Shown here piece after piece: positions 53,800 to 64,000 of a stretch of 64,000 nt of DNA. How positions within the stretch are numbered: the first letter of the stretch is position 1; each line of letters opens with the position of its first letter. Both the position numbers and the translations under genes were made by a program. The notes under the pieces were generated by a model. That model did not search any database. It was not told the origin of the DNA and was given only the letters and a program-made list of their open reading frames with translations. The stretch comes from Paraescarpia echinospica (Eukaryota; Annelida; Polychaeta; Sabellida; Siboglinidae). The stretch is taken from contig CM034534.1 of NCBI GenBank assembly GCA_020002185.1, forward strand, positions 66,553,967 to 66,617,966. Reading direction: 5' to 3'.

Positions 53800-55168
53800 T
53801 ACATAACGTTTACCGCAATATCTATAGCGTTACTTTAGCTATAGTTCTCTATCTTTCTCTCCCTCCTCACTCCCTTCCAAATTTTGAAAGAAATTGAAAA
53901 TGTTTGATATCTTATCACACACCATTTTATATTCACGCGACATTTGACATAAATTGTTCATCTCCCAGGCATCTGTAATGAGCAAGTCAAAATGCACTGG
54001 GCGAAAATCGGTGACGTTTTCGACTCACTCCATGTCAAAGCTTTCAATGTACACTTTCACAGATTACTATCGCTTTATTCATATTGTTTAACAACTTTAT
54101 AGACGTTTTATTTTATTACTCACATTTTCGTAGCTCTATTAATCATTACATCAGTATTATATTTTAGATACATTGTTAACACCATTGAATAGAGTTGTAC
54201 TTTGGAAATGAGTGTCTAAATAAAGTTATTATTATTATCACTAGTATGAAGCAGATTGTCGTATATCTTTCAAACATTGTCAAAATTGTACTATTTTCCA
54301 GACTTTTCCTTTCAAACGAAAGGCGTTGATTTGATTATTCCTTAATGTTCAGCATGCAAGTTTAATAAATTTTATCATTTATCAATTATTTTTTATTAAG
54401 TCCATGTTTTGATTATTTAGGTTTTTTTTCATTGATGACAAGTTAATTGTTTGAATCCCGCAACCAGAATTTGGGTCGCAATCAAAAAGCAGTTTAAATA
54501 CTGCTGGCTAAGAGTCGGCATTCATTAGTAGAGAACATATGTGTGCGATTTATTCTGCAGAACCAAAAATTGCACCACTTCGTCACTGGAAAACAACGTG
54601 AAATCAAGTTATGTTTTTTCAGTAATCGATATTCTTATATACCACGTGCGTGCGTGCGTACGTGCGTGTGTAAGCCTATTAGATAACTTGCTCATTCCAC
54701 TAAACAATCCACTGTTGAGATTTATAGTATTTTATTTAACATATTTATTGTAACTGGGTGAAACGTAGCTGTCACACTGAAGTGACTTACCGAACAACAA
54801 ATAAACACAATTGCTTTCCAAATGATTGGATGGCATTCAAATGCACAGGTGAATTTATACTTATGTGTTTGCAGAAGTCGAACAAGTTATTTACAACAAC
54901 CACATTTGTCACAACATCGTGTCCAGTGTTTTATAAAAGCTTTGTGGCTGAGCATTTTAATTAGTTTCTAAACATTTTGTCTTTTCTTCTCCACAGTAAT
55001 GATAACTAATTTTGCATGCCAATTTTGTAAGGATTTTTGTTAATTTGCACAATCATGTCTAGCTGGAAAGATTAGTCTTAATTTTATTAAATATGCAGTC
55101 CATAGATAGTCAATGCAGGTTTGTCGGGCGTATGTCTGTGTATATTTAAGCAATGTTTGACATCACAG
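53800..55168. other. ABCC copy 2 intron 18
   Basis: AT-rich sequence. At 54090-54235 a tail-like block (ttggaaatgagtgtctaaat...attattatta) suggests the 3' end of another L2/CR1-type insertion. No gene supported. Confidence 0.4.
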
Positions 55169-55259
55169 CCTTCAGACGACATTGTCATCGTCATACGGAG
55201 CTACCGCACACCGGCTAAAACCCACTATTACTCGAACTGAGACGGTCGAAGAAGGCAAA
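55169..55259 (+). CDS. ABCC copy 2 exon 19 (NBD1-TMD2 linker), tentative
   Basis: Acceptor acatcacag (or ttcag, start 55176), donor gttagt. QTTLSSSYGATAHRLKPTIT then RTETVEEGK: a Ser-rich stretch ending in the E-T-x-x-x-G-x pattern that precedes VK..VYW at the start of TMD2. It joins exon 20 in phase. Confidence 0.55.
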
Positions 55260-55728
55260 GTTAGTATAGGCATATTTGGTTTGTCTATCTTCATTCCATT
55301 GAAATGTCTAAATTTGAAAATCAAACTATGAAACAGTCCGCTGAAGTCTGGCATACTTATTTCATTATACATTGATCAAGGCCACGCCGGTATTTTTGTC
55401 CACGAATGCTGTAATGTCCGTGCCAGTGATCAGTAAACATGTCAACTGGACCGCTTTGTACTACTTATGGTCTAGCAAATATTCCAGTCAAAGTTAAGAT
55501 TCTGCATATCGATGTTGGAATATTGACCCAAATATAAAATATTACTCTATTCCTTAGAACAGAACATAATATGTTATTATATTATACTTTGGAATGACAA
55601 CTCGGTGGTTCGCGAACAGTCGTGAAATGCACGGTTATAAAATAAACTTAGTTCTTTGATCTGCACATATTCACATTCATTCGTCAGCTTTGAAAAGTCG
55701 TCCCTCTAACCGACTGGTTGTTCGCCAG

Positions 55729-55950
55729 GTGAAGTGGCGTGTGATTTGGCTCTACGTGTTGGCGAGCGGTCTTTCAATGTCGGTCTGACATTGATGAGTC
55801 ACGTGCTCTTCATAGTGGCACAGGCTGGCACGAACATCTGGCTGAGCAAATGGACGAGCGAACACAACGTGACGAGCGTACGTGACGTACGTGATGTACA
55901 TGGCGACCGCATGAACCTGAGTATTTACGGTGCACTTGGGGCAGTACAAG
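55729..55950 (+). pseudogene. ABCC copy 2 exon 20 (TMD2 start), frameshifted
   Basis: Acceptor gttcgccag, donor gtgatt. Phase 0 gives VKWRVIWLYVLASGLSMSV, then tga; one frame over continues LTLMSHVLFIVAQAGTNIWL and LSIYGALGAVQ, which joins exon 21. The exon is 222 bp where 3n+1 is needed, so one base is missing, around 55785-55796. Confidence 0.82.
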
Positions 55951-56014
55951 GTGATTTTTACAATTGGCACTGCCATTTACAGCGTATGAAAACCATACCA
56001 TATACGCACGCATA

Positions 56015-56016
56015 CA

Positions 56017-56071
<55 letters not shown>

Positions 56072-56085
56072 ACACACGCACGTTT
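56015..56085. repeat. (AC)n microsatellite
   Basis: Pure CA repeat preceding ggtgacaacagtactgcagc, the same arrangement as at 1-140. Confidence 0.95.
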
Positions 56086-56421
56086 AAGGGTGACAACAGT
56101 ACTGCAGCGATTTTAGATAATATCATTGTTTATCATAAACAACGATGTGGTTTTGTAATGCCTATAATGTAGGGTGTCTGTATAAATATTATTTGCAGAA
56201 TGTCTATATAACGATGATAACATGATAATCGAATCATTGTCATTACTGGGTATAACAGCATTTGGAGTTTCTGTTCTCGTGAAATGGTGCCGATTATGGA
56301 GGTTTGAATTAAGAGTGTTCGACTGTATCATAATGTGGTACCTTTGGCATATGTGAACTGATGCAGAAGCCCACTTGAAAAACCACAGTCTGATGGACAT
56401 ACCTGCGTGTCTCGGCTGCAG

Positions 56422-56732
56422 CGTTCGCCATCCTTGTCGAGTCCCTGGCCGTGGCCCACGGCTGCGTGTGTGCCTCCCGCGTCCTCCACGACGCCACGTT
56501 GAGACGCTGCTTGCGCGCGCCGATGTCCTTCTTCGACACGACGCCTACCGGACGAATACTGAACCGTTTCTCGAAGGACCTGGAGTTGATCGATTCGAAA
56601 ATGCCGACCCAGTTGCGTCAGTGGCTGTTCGCACTGGCGCCCCTGGTGGCTACCTTCATCGTCATCAGCTACAGCACTCCCGCATTCATGGCCGTGGTAA
56701 TTCCGGTTACCTTCATCTACATCATTGTACAG
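56422..56732 (+). CDS. ABCC copy 2 exon 21 (TMD2 coupling loop)
   Basis: Acceptor ctcggctgcag, donor gtgtgt. Encoded protein is identical to copy 1 exon 441-751 through MSFFDTTPTGRILNRFSKD and FIYIIVQ. The four nucleotide differences are all third-position or Leu first-position synonymous changes. Confidence 0.93.
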
Positions 56733-56919
56733 GTGTGTTAGTTTGATTTTTATGACAATCTCCTCGTGTTTCTATATCTAAGTTATTCCGCAATTACAGA
56801 CAATAATCAATAAAGAGAGGAGATGGTTAGGACTCTGTCCACGGTTTAGATTAACGTATAATTAGACAGCATTTGATGCATGGTAACGTTAACTTAATTA
56901 CTCTAACATCTGTCCCAAT

Positions 56920-57246
56920 AAAGTGTTCGGAAGAGTGACAATAGACAGAATACGAGATGGAGTTGACAACAAGTTGAGAGATGAACAACCAGGCTTCAGA
57001 AGAGGACGAAGCACAGTTGAGCAGATATTCATCTTTCGAAACTTAATAGAACAAGCAGTAGAATGGCAAGAAACGCTATATGTAGCTTTCATAGACTTCG
57101 AAAAGGCATTTAACTCCGTGCACCAAGAGAACAGTTGGGAAATCATGGCGAGCTACGGAATCACACAGAAGATAATCAGAATGGTCCAGATTGTATACGA
57201 GAACAGTGAATGTGCAGTGTTAGATGAAGGAGAACAATCCAAATGA
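56920..57246 (+). mobile_element. LINE RT fragment (paralogue of 940-1265)
   Basis: Open for 107 codons: RDGVDNKLRDEQPGFRRGRS, YVAFIDFEKAFNSVHQENSW and MVQIVYENSECAVLD, RT finger and palm motifs. It ends at a stop replacing Trp (EQSK*). Better preserved than the copy at the left edge. Confidence 0.88.
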
Positions 57247-57649
57247 TTAAAGGTAAAAACTGAACTTAAAGCCCGCAGTACACTAGCCGATTTTTCATCG
57301 GGCGGCTGCAGATTTTTCATCGAAGTTAAATTTGTCGGGCCATCGGCTCGCAGCACTTTAGCCGATACACTAAGTTGGACGAAGTTAGGTGGTTCAACTG
57401 TATCAGTGCATGTTGCATGGGTTCAGATATTTAATAAGTGAATCAATGTAATTTGTACGTACGAAGACACAAATCCGATACTTTTACCACTGTCAGGGTT
57501 GGACAGTTAGTTGTTGCTAATAATAGCAACAGTGCTACTGCTACACATATGTACTTCAGCAGAATTTTCCTGGCAGGCTCTGGGTCTCGGTTTCACGACT
57601 CTTGCTGTAGTCAGTAGATGTCTCATCGTAAAAGCATTGTTAGGATTTC

Positions 57650-58738
57650 CATGCAGTGACGTTTCTTAATATCACTAGTGGGTTAATGATAAATGACATA
57701 AGTGATCATCTACCTGTATTTTGTATAGTTCGTTATGCAAATTTAACAACAACTTCTACTAGCAAGACGTTTAGATGTGTAAGAATATTAACTGACAGCT
57801 GCAAAGAATATCTAAAAAATGATTTTTCGTTAATAAACTGGGACAGTATATTAAATGAAACAGATAGTGATGTGGATTACTATATATTTGTTAATACATT
57901 CATGCAAGTGTATAATAAACATTGCCACATTATAACATAATTGTTAATACAGCTATGACCAAGAACAAACCTTGGGTAGGTTTGCAAAATGCTTGCAAAA
58001 AATTATTTGTACAACAAATGTTTCAAGCTTAGGACTAAAGAAGCTGAATGTAGGTATTAAAAATGCAAAAATAAATTTACCTCTATTCCCAGATTTAGTG
58101 AGAAAGTGTATTACAATAAACTGCTGGAAAAAGAAAAAAACACTATAAAAGGTATTTGGAAAGTAAAATGAAATTATTTTAAAAAGGCAACACGCAAGTT
58201 ACCCAATCTCATTTATTAGTAATGGTGTAACAATTACAAATAAGACAGATGTTGCTGTTGGATTCAGTAATTTATTTGTAAATGTAGGACCGACTAGGAC
58301 AATAGGCATTAATTTACCAAATGGAAATAAAAGTGTACCTGATTTTTACGAAACACCAATCAAATACTATGTTCTTGGAGGGGGTAGATGAAAATGAGAT
58401 AATAAGTATTGTCAGCAACTTTAAAAACAAGAAGTCTACAGGCTATGACAATATAGATAAGGACATTGTTAAGAAGGTTATTTCCAACATTGTGGTTCCA
58501 CTTATACACATCTGTAATAGGTCTTTCAATAGTGGAGTATTTCCCAATAAAATGAAAATTGACAAAGTGATCCCTATATTTAAAGCTGCTGAGAAAAATG
58601 TATATACTAATTACAGACCTGTATCTCTGGTTCCACAATTCGCAAAAATCTTAGAAAAGTTATTTAATAGTAGTCTAGAGAAATGTATTGATAAATATAA
58701 TATTTTAACTAGCAGTCGGTATGGATTTAGAACTAATA
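57650..58738 (+). mobile_element. Jockey/CR1-superfamily LINE, 5' portion
   Basis: SDHLPVFCIVRYANL (end of endonuclease), then, after decayed sequence, SNFKNKKSTGYDNIDKDIVK, MKIDKVIPIFKAAEK, NYRPVSLVPQFAKILEKLF and SSRYGFRTN. Paralogue of 1690-2770. It stops abruptly at the L2 insertion and continues at 60113. Confidence 0.88.
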
Positions 58739-60076
58739 TTGTTAACGGGAGTGCCGCAAGGGTCAGTGTTGGGACCACTATTATATGTGCAGCCGATCGG
58801 TGTTATAATTCGCAAACACGACTTAAGATATCACCACTACGCCGATGATCTACAACTGTTCTGTCACTTCGACCTGGATGCATCTTCTCTGGTGACCGCC
58901 GTGCGTTGTATCGAGCGATGTATTGATGACGTGAAGGAGTGGATGACTTGGAATTATCTGCTAATGAACGACACCAAAACATAAATTCTACCGGTTGTCC
59001 CCAAATTGGCATCTGCTATCGTAAGTGGGTTCCGTGTGCGCGTCGGGACTGATGAAATCAGTGCAACTGTTCATGTTAGAAATCTCGGCGTCTACCTTGA
59101 TAGACACCTGGATATGACTGTGCAAGTGTCACGTACTATCAGCCCATGCTCGCTGCATCTGCGCAACATCGGGTTGATTCACCGTTACCTCACTCAACCG
59201 ACAGCGAAACGGGTAGTCAATGTCATTACTGCATCCCGTTTGGACTACTGCAACTCTCTACTGAACTCTCTACTGTTCGGTACCTCAAACAATAACACAG
59301 GTCGGTTGCAGTAACTCCAGAATGCCGCAACTCGCCTTATCACTCAACAGGCTCGTTGTGAAAGTGAGACCCCTATTCTTCAGGAACTGCACTGGCTACC
59401 TATTCAACAACGCATTACATTCAAGATCGCTGTACTTACGTACAAGGCGCTGCACGAAGACCTCTCGCCTGTCTACATGCAGAAACTCGTGCGTGTCTAC
59501 ATGCCAGCCAGACGTCTTCGGTCTGCTGACTTCCACGCTCTAGTTGTCCCGAGAACTCGCAACAGAGCCGGTGACTGTACATTTAGTCACGCAGCAGCAA
59601 TAGTGTAGAACGTTCCACCTTCAAGTGTTACCAGCAAAACATCACTGGAATCATTTAAATCCGTGTTGAAGACTCACATGTTCTCTGCAGCGTATATGTA
59701 ACTCTGACGATTACCAACACTGTTTTTACCAAAGCTGATTGATGTTTAACGTTTATTTTTTATTTATTTACATATATATATTTTTTTTTTATATACATCT
59801 TAGCCTAATTTATTGATGTTTACATTAATTTTAGTTTAATTATTAAAATAATAATAATATGATCTAAACTACTTTATTTTATGATATTTTATACCACATT
59901 TCTTTTCTACTTCTACTATATTTATTGTCTTAATTACTATTATTATTAGGTCATATATGATATAACAACTATTGTTTTTATTCAAATGCATTAGTTTTAA
60001 CATACATTTGTATACAGTTGTAAAGCGCTGTGAACAACATTGAATGTGGCGCTTAACAAAATAAAAATATTATTAT

Positions 60077-60112
<36 letters not shown>
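58739..60112 (+). mobile_element. Nested 5'-truncated L2-type LINE
   Basis: Begins at LLTGVPQGSVLGPLLY, then YHHYADDLQLFCHFDLDAS, ILPVVPKLAS, VRNLGVYLDRHLDMTVQVS, ASRLDYCNSLLN, LHWLPIQQRITFKIAVLTYK and PPSSVTSKTSLESFKSVLKT. The 3' end has tgtaaagcgctgtgaacaac and a TTA/TA tail. The paralogue near 2770 lacks it, so it inserted after the duplication. Confidence 0.92.
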
Positions 60113-60117
<5 letters not shown>

Positions 60118-61190
60118 TCAATGGCTCTTGTAGAATGAATTAACTGAAGAAATCACATCGGCTTTAGATTAGAAAAAGTGTACTATTGGAGTTTTTATTG
60201 ATTTGAAAAAAAACATTCCATACAGTAGACCATATTCTGTTACTAAGTAAATTAGAAGCTTATAGAATTAGAGGTATTGTCATTGACTGCCTAAAAAGTT
60301 ACTTAATTGATAGACTACAGGTTGTTAGTATTGATGACTAACTCTGAGTTACTAAAAGTGTGGAGTACTCCAGGGCTCAATTCTGGGCCCAAAACTCTTT
60401 TTATTGGCTTGTATATAAATTATATTTGTAATATTTCATCAATACTAAAATTTATACTGTTTGCTGATGATACTAATATATTTTGTTCCGGAAAGGATCC
60501 TGTGCAGCTCAGCAAGGATATAACCATTAAGTTAAAAAAACTACATGTGTGGTTTTCAGTAAACAGGTTGTCTTTAAATGTAGCTAAACAAACTATATGC
60601 TGTTCACAAACTATTGCATTAATTCCAATTTCGATATAAAAATTGACAATAAGAGTATAGATAGAGTATATGTTAGTAAGTGTTTAGGAGTCATGATCGA
60701 TCATAAGCTCAACTGTAAGGATCACGTTAGCATGGTACAATCCAATGTGTCAAAAACGATTGCCATTATGTACAGAGCAAGATACAAACTTAACAAAGAC
60801 TCGCTGTTCACATTATATTGTGCACTATTTCTTCCTTGTATACCATACTGCTGTGAAGTCTGGGGCAGAACTTATAACAAATATTGTTCACAGTGTTTTT
60901 ATTTTACAGAATAAAATAATCAGACTAATTTGCAATGATACTTTTTATGTCATACTAATACATTATTTTGTGATTTAGCTATACTTAAACTGCCTGACAT
61001 AAAAAATAAGATGTTGCTGTATAAACTTCAAGAATCCATTGCTACTAACCATGACTCAATGCAGTTGACACGTCAAAGTAAAAAATGAAACATTTGTATG
61101 CTCTCACAACTTTGAAATATGTGTGTATATCAGTATATGGGGTTAAAGTATGGAACTCCTATGATGAAAAATAACTAGTTCAGCTACAGT
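60113..61190 (+). mobile_element. Jockey/CR1-superfamily LINE, 3' portion
   Basis: Continuation of 57650-58738: SILKFILFADDTNIFCSGKD, KKLHVWFSVNRLSLNVAK, VYVSKCLGVMIDHKLNCKDH and YCALFLPCIPYCCEVWGRTY. Several frame changes and stops. A GT microsatellite follows. Confidence 0.85.
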
Positions 61191-61201
61191 TAAAATACTC
61201 A

Positions 61202-61336
<135 letters not shown>

Positions 61337-61823
61337 AAATGTAACTGAAACAAATTAATGAGATTGCTTTCTAAAGATATATCTCCATGTTGTTACCAAT
61401 GGAAATGTTGTGTTTAATATACTTGTACAAGTTATGGTCGTGTTGGGGGAAGTGATTAATAAGTACAACATTTCTATCTTCTCCAGTTTCCAAGTATAAA
61501 TGTTTATGTATTGTATATTGCGTCTAGTTCTCTTTTGTATGCATTTTCCACGTGGAAATAAACAATAAATCATTAGTCCACTGCTCGGACTTCAACGTTT
61601 TGCTTGAAATCGTGGCCAGTGGCACTGTGGGGGCTGCCATGTTAACAATGACGTGTGCTCGTGCACGTTTCCCATTGGGCGCTAAGCGCGCAAGCCCCGA
61701 CCATTTGTCGGGGTCCGCAGCACCATATCCGACAAGGTCTGTTAGGACGTCCTGAGATCTAGAATTTCAAGCGCAAGCCTCGCTTTCACACCATGCTCAT
61801 GCTCACGGAGGTTATAAAACGTT

Positions 61824-62384
61824 TTGAGCACAAAATCGTTCTCAGAATTGAGCATGAAACGTCAACATATTCTTAGTATGCTACGGTCCTTGCTCAACGC
61901 CTTACTCAAACAAATAAAGATGGCTGCTCACGTAGAAAATAGTCGAATTCGTTGTCCAAGTTCGATGTTTATGAGAAGGCAGCAGAAGAAGAAAGAAGAA
62001 ATTGAAGAAATTAGCAAAAGAGTCCGTTTTATTCTTCAAACTGCACTGTTCACTGAACATTTGTCAAATCTAGCGGGAAACAAACACTACGACACAATGT
62101 TACAATGTTTATGTTTTGGTGCACCTTTTTTTAATAACGGGGACCGTTCGTTTATCGCTATTGCTTGGCGATACAATTTCACAATCAGCTGCCGAGCAAT
62201 TCGTACAAACCGTTTCTTCAAAACAGTTTCGTTTAATTGTACGATTAATAAAGTACCATCCGAAAAATATGCCACAGCGAAACAACATGTGTACATTCAC
62301 AATTATTCACAAAATTACAATCTCGGGGCCATAGAATTAACCTGTCAATACAGCCATGTGTTACGCTATTGCCCCAAACTGTAA
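61824..62384 (+). other. Unassigned 186-codon ORF
   Basis: Open frame MSTKSFSELSMKRQHILSML... with a basic/charged helix (RRQQKKKEEIEEISKRVRF) in the middle. No family recognised. It is preceded by a stem-loop (ccccgaccatttgtcgggg) at about 61693 and a GC-richer block, which suggests a DNA-transposon remnant, but no transposase motif is secure. Confidence 0.3.
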
Positions 62385-62389
62385 ATACT

Positions 62390-64000
62390 ATTACATGTAA
62401 CCTTTTTTTATAAATTGGGAATAATGGATTTTAATAAATAATACAGTGTAATTATATTATTTATATTGTCAATGTTGTCATTTGCCTATGTATTCATATA
62501 ATAAACAAATTTGTTAAGCTATTAGCCCATGCAAAGTTGATAATATAATGTGTAGCCATATCCAATGGTGGATGTCAGGATATTTCAAATTTGTAATGTC
62601 AGTAATGATCATTATTTTGCTACACAAGGCGGGAGCAGGGATAGGCTAAGTGTGACCCCTTCCTTTGGACGTTGACTATACACAAAATATGCAATGCACC
62701 ATGGATAAGTTGACAAATTAAATTCATACAATAAATTATATACACTGTATAGCATCAGCGCGATGAACACTACGAAACTATTCTTTTCAAGGTGTACAAT
62801 TAGACAATTAATATGATCACTGTTACCAGGCAACCAAAAAATTTACTAGTAGGTTGAAATGGCAAACTACTTATTGTTTATAACTTTCTAATAAATAGGG
62901 TAAACCATTTTTCCAAACTGAAGTTAGACAAACTATGCCAATTATAAAAAAAAACAATGGACTCATACTTTTGTGAGTGGAAGATAAGATGTACTAAAAA
63001 GTCGTACAGAGGCTAAGGGTCATGCTGAACATCAGACTGAGATTGTCATTGCATAAAGACAAGTGCAGGACAGATAACTTTGTGTGTGGAAACTATTTAG
63101 ATACAGCTAAAAGTGTTGATATTATACAGTTTGGCACGTATCCTTATAAACGCGTAATTGTACAGCAAAATATAATTACATTACTTTTGGCACTACTATA
63201 GTATTTTCTATAATTATTAATTATTACATTAATAAATACTACCGGGTACGTTATAATAAAGTATCATGTGGTTATAAATAAAATTCTGCTTAAACTCTTG
63301 CACAATACTGTGTCGTGTGTGGCACGGTGGCATAGTTTTAGAAAATTTGACTCTCAATTTAATTAATTCGGTTTCGAAACTGGTTGGCTGCTGTTTTGAA
63401 GTTTGGGCATTTTATTTATTCCACGCTGCATCAGTTCATTCAGCTGTATACATCCGCACAATGAAGGATATCAAGAAAACGAATAGACTTCCAGCAGTAA
63501 TTGCAGCGTGGCTGAATTGCTTTCAGAGAAGTCGAGATGGTGTTCGAATCGGTCTGCCAGGCGGTGAAGTATAAATCCGTTTAGATATCGTGCTATAGTA
63601 CGTTTTTTTTTAGCTAAAATACCATAGACATTATTTATGTGTATGTATTTTTTCATGTTTACACATGTACAGTAATATTAACTTTTATTGAAACTGTTAT
63701 TATTAATTGCCACTGAATTGCATAACGCACGAATTTGGGACACGCAACGATATGTTATTATAATTGGACGTGGGATGAATTTCAGATTAGGCTATGTTTG
63801 TCTCCCGAATCCTCCGGCACAGCAGCTAAATAATGGCGGCGCCCATACAAGTACTTTTCAAGACTTCTCACAATGTAACGATGTTTATGCAAAGAACATT
63901 AATTCAATAAATAACGTGTGTGCTACCATAGCCTAGGAAATAACAATTGATCCGATTGATAAGATAAGATAAGTTGTAACACGTGTAAGAATGCCAACTC
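62390..64000. other. ABCC copy 2 intron, right edge
   Basis: AT-rich sequence with no exon of copy 2. The next exon, equivalent to 6282-6481, was looked for (AVRQLKRID block) and is not present, so it must lie beyond the window. A tRNA-like SINE head is at about 63495-63580 (ttcagagaagtcgagatggt). Confidence 0.5.

Overview
This is animal nuclear DNA: genes are split into short GC-richer exons with GT/GC...AG borders in AT-rich introns, and introns and spacers are full of LINE, SINE and DNA-transposon remnants and microsatellites. Nothing is prokaryotic (no operons, tRNA/rRNA genes or CRISPR). The mix of CR1-, L2- and RTE-type LINEs, a Mutator-like transposase and a Gypsy-type gag suggests an invertebrate, perhaps a spiralian or other marine phylum; the species cannot be fixed from the sequence.

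The backbone is a head-to-tail pair of ABCC (multidrug-resistance-associated protein, MRP) exporter genes on the + strand. Copy 1 enters from the left already in its second membrane domain and supplies nine consecutive, phase-consistent exons from 441 to a stop at 17821-17823 (end of TMD2 plus all of NBD2). Its introns hold LINE remnants, a 53-bp minisatellite (about 7.6-9.5 kb), a 21-bp minisatellite (about 11.35-11.58 kb), a nearly full-length CR1 retrotransposon (about 11.9-15.65 kb) and a Tigger-like MITE.

From 17.8 to 32.2 kb lies a repeat-rich spacer: a degenerate duplication of the last coding exon, a LINE 3' end, AC/TC microsatellites, a broken Mutator-like transposase (20.9-22.1 kb), another RT fragment, a Gypsy-type gag (26.6-28.7 kb), a 476-bp tandem repeat, an L2-type tail and two tRNA-derived SINE copies.

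Copy 2 starts at an ATG at 32227. Twenty-one exons were found through 56732 (TMD0, TMD1, NBD1, linker, start of TMD2); it runs off the right edge. Its last visible exon and following intron are the paralogue of the left edge of the window, so the duplication unit is roughly 56 kb. Copy 2 carries four apparent disabling changes: a +1 shift in exon 3, a TAG at a conserved Trp in exon 10, a 78-bp CR1 tail inserted in exon 13, and a -1 shift in exon 20. Its intron 7 contains, on the opposite strand, a heparan-sulfate 3-O-sulfotransferase-like gene (44026-45122) that also looks damaged. The right end (56.9-64 kb) is LINE sequence with a nested L2 insertion, a GT microsatellite and one unassigned 186-codon ORF.

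The most informative signals are the paralogous exon differing only at synonymous sites although its introns differ by about 10%, the CR1 fragment inside a coding exon whose long relative sits in the paralogue, and a MITE abutting a GC splice donor.
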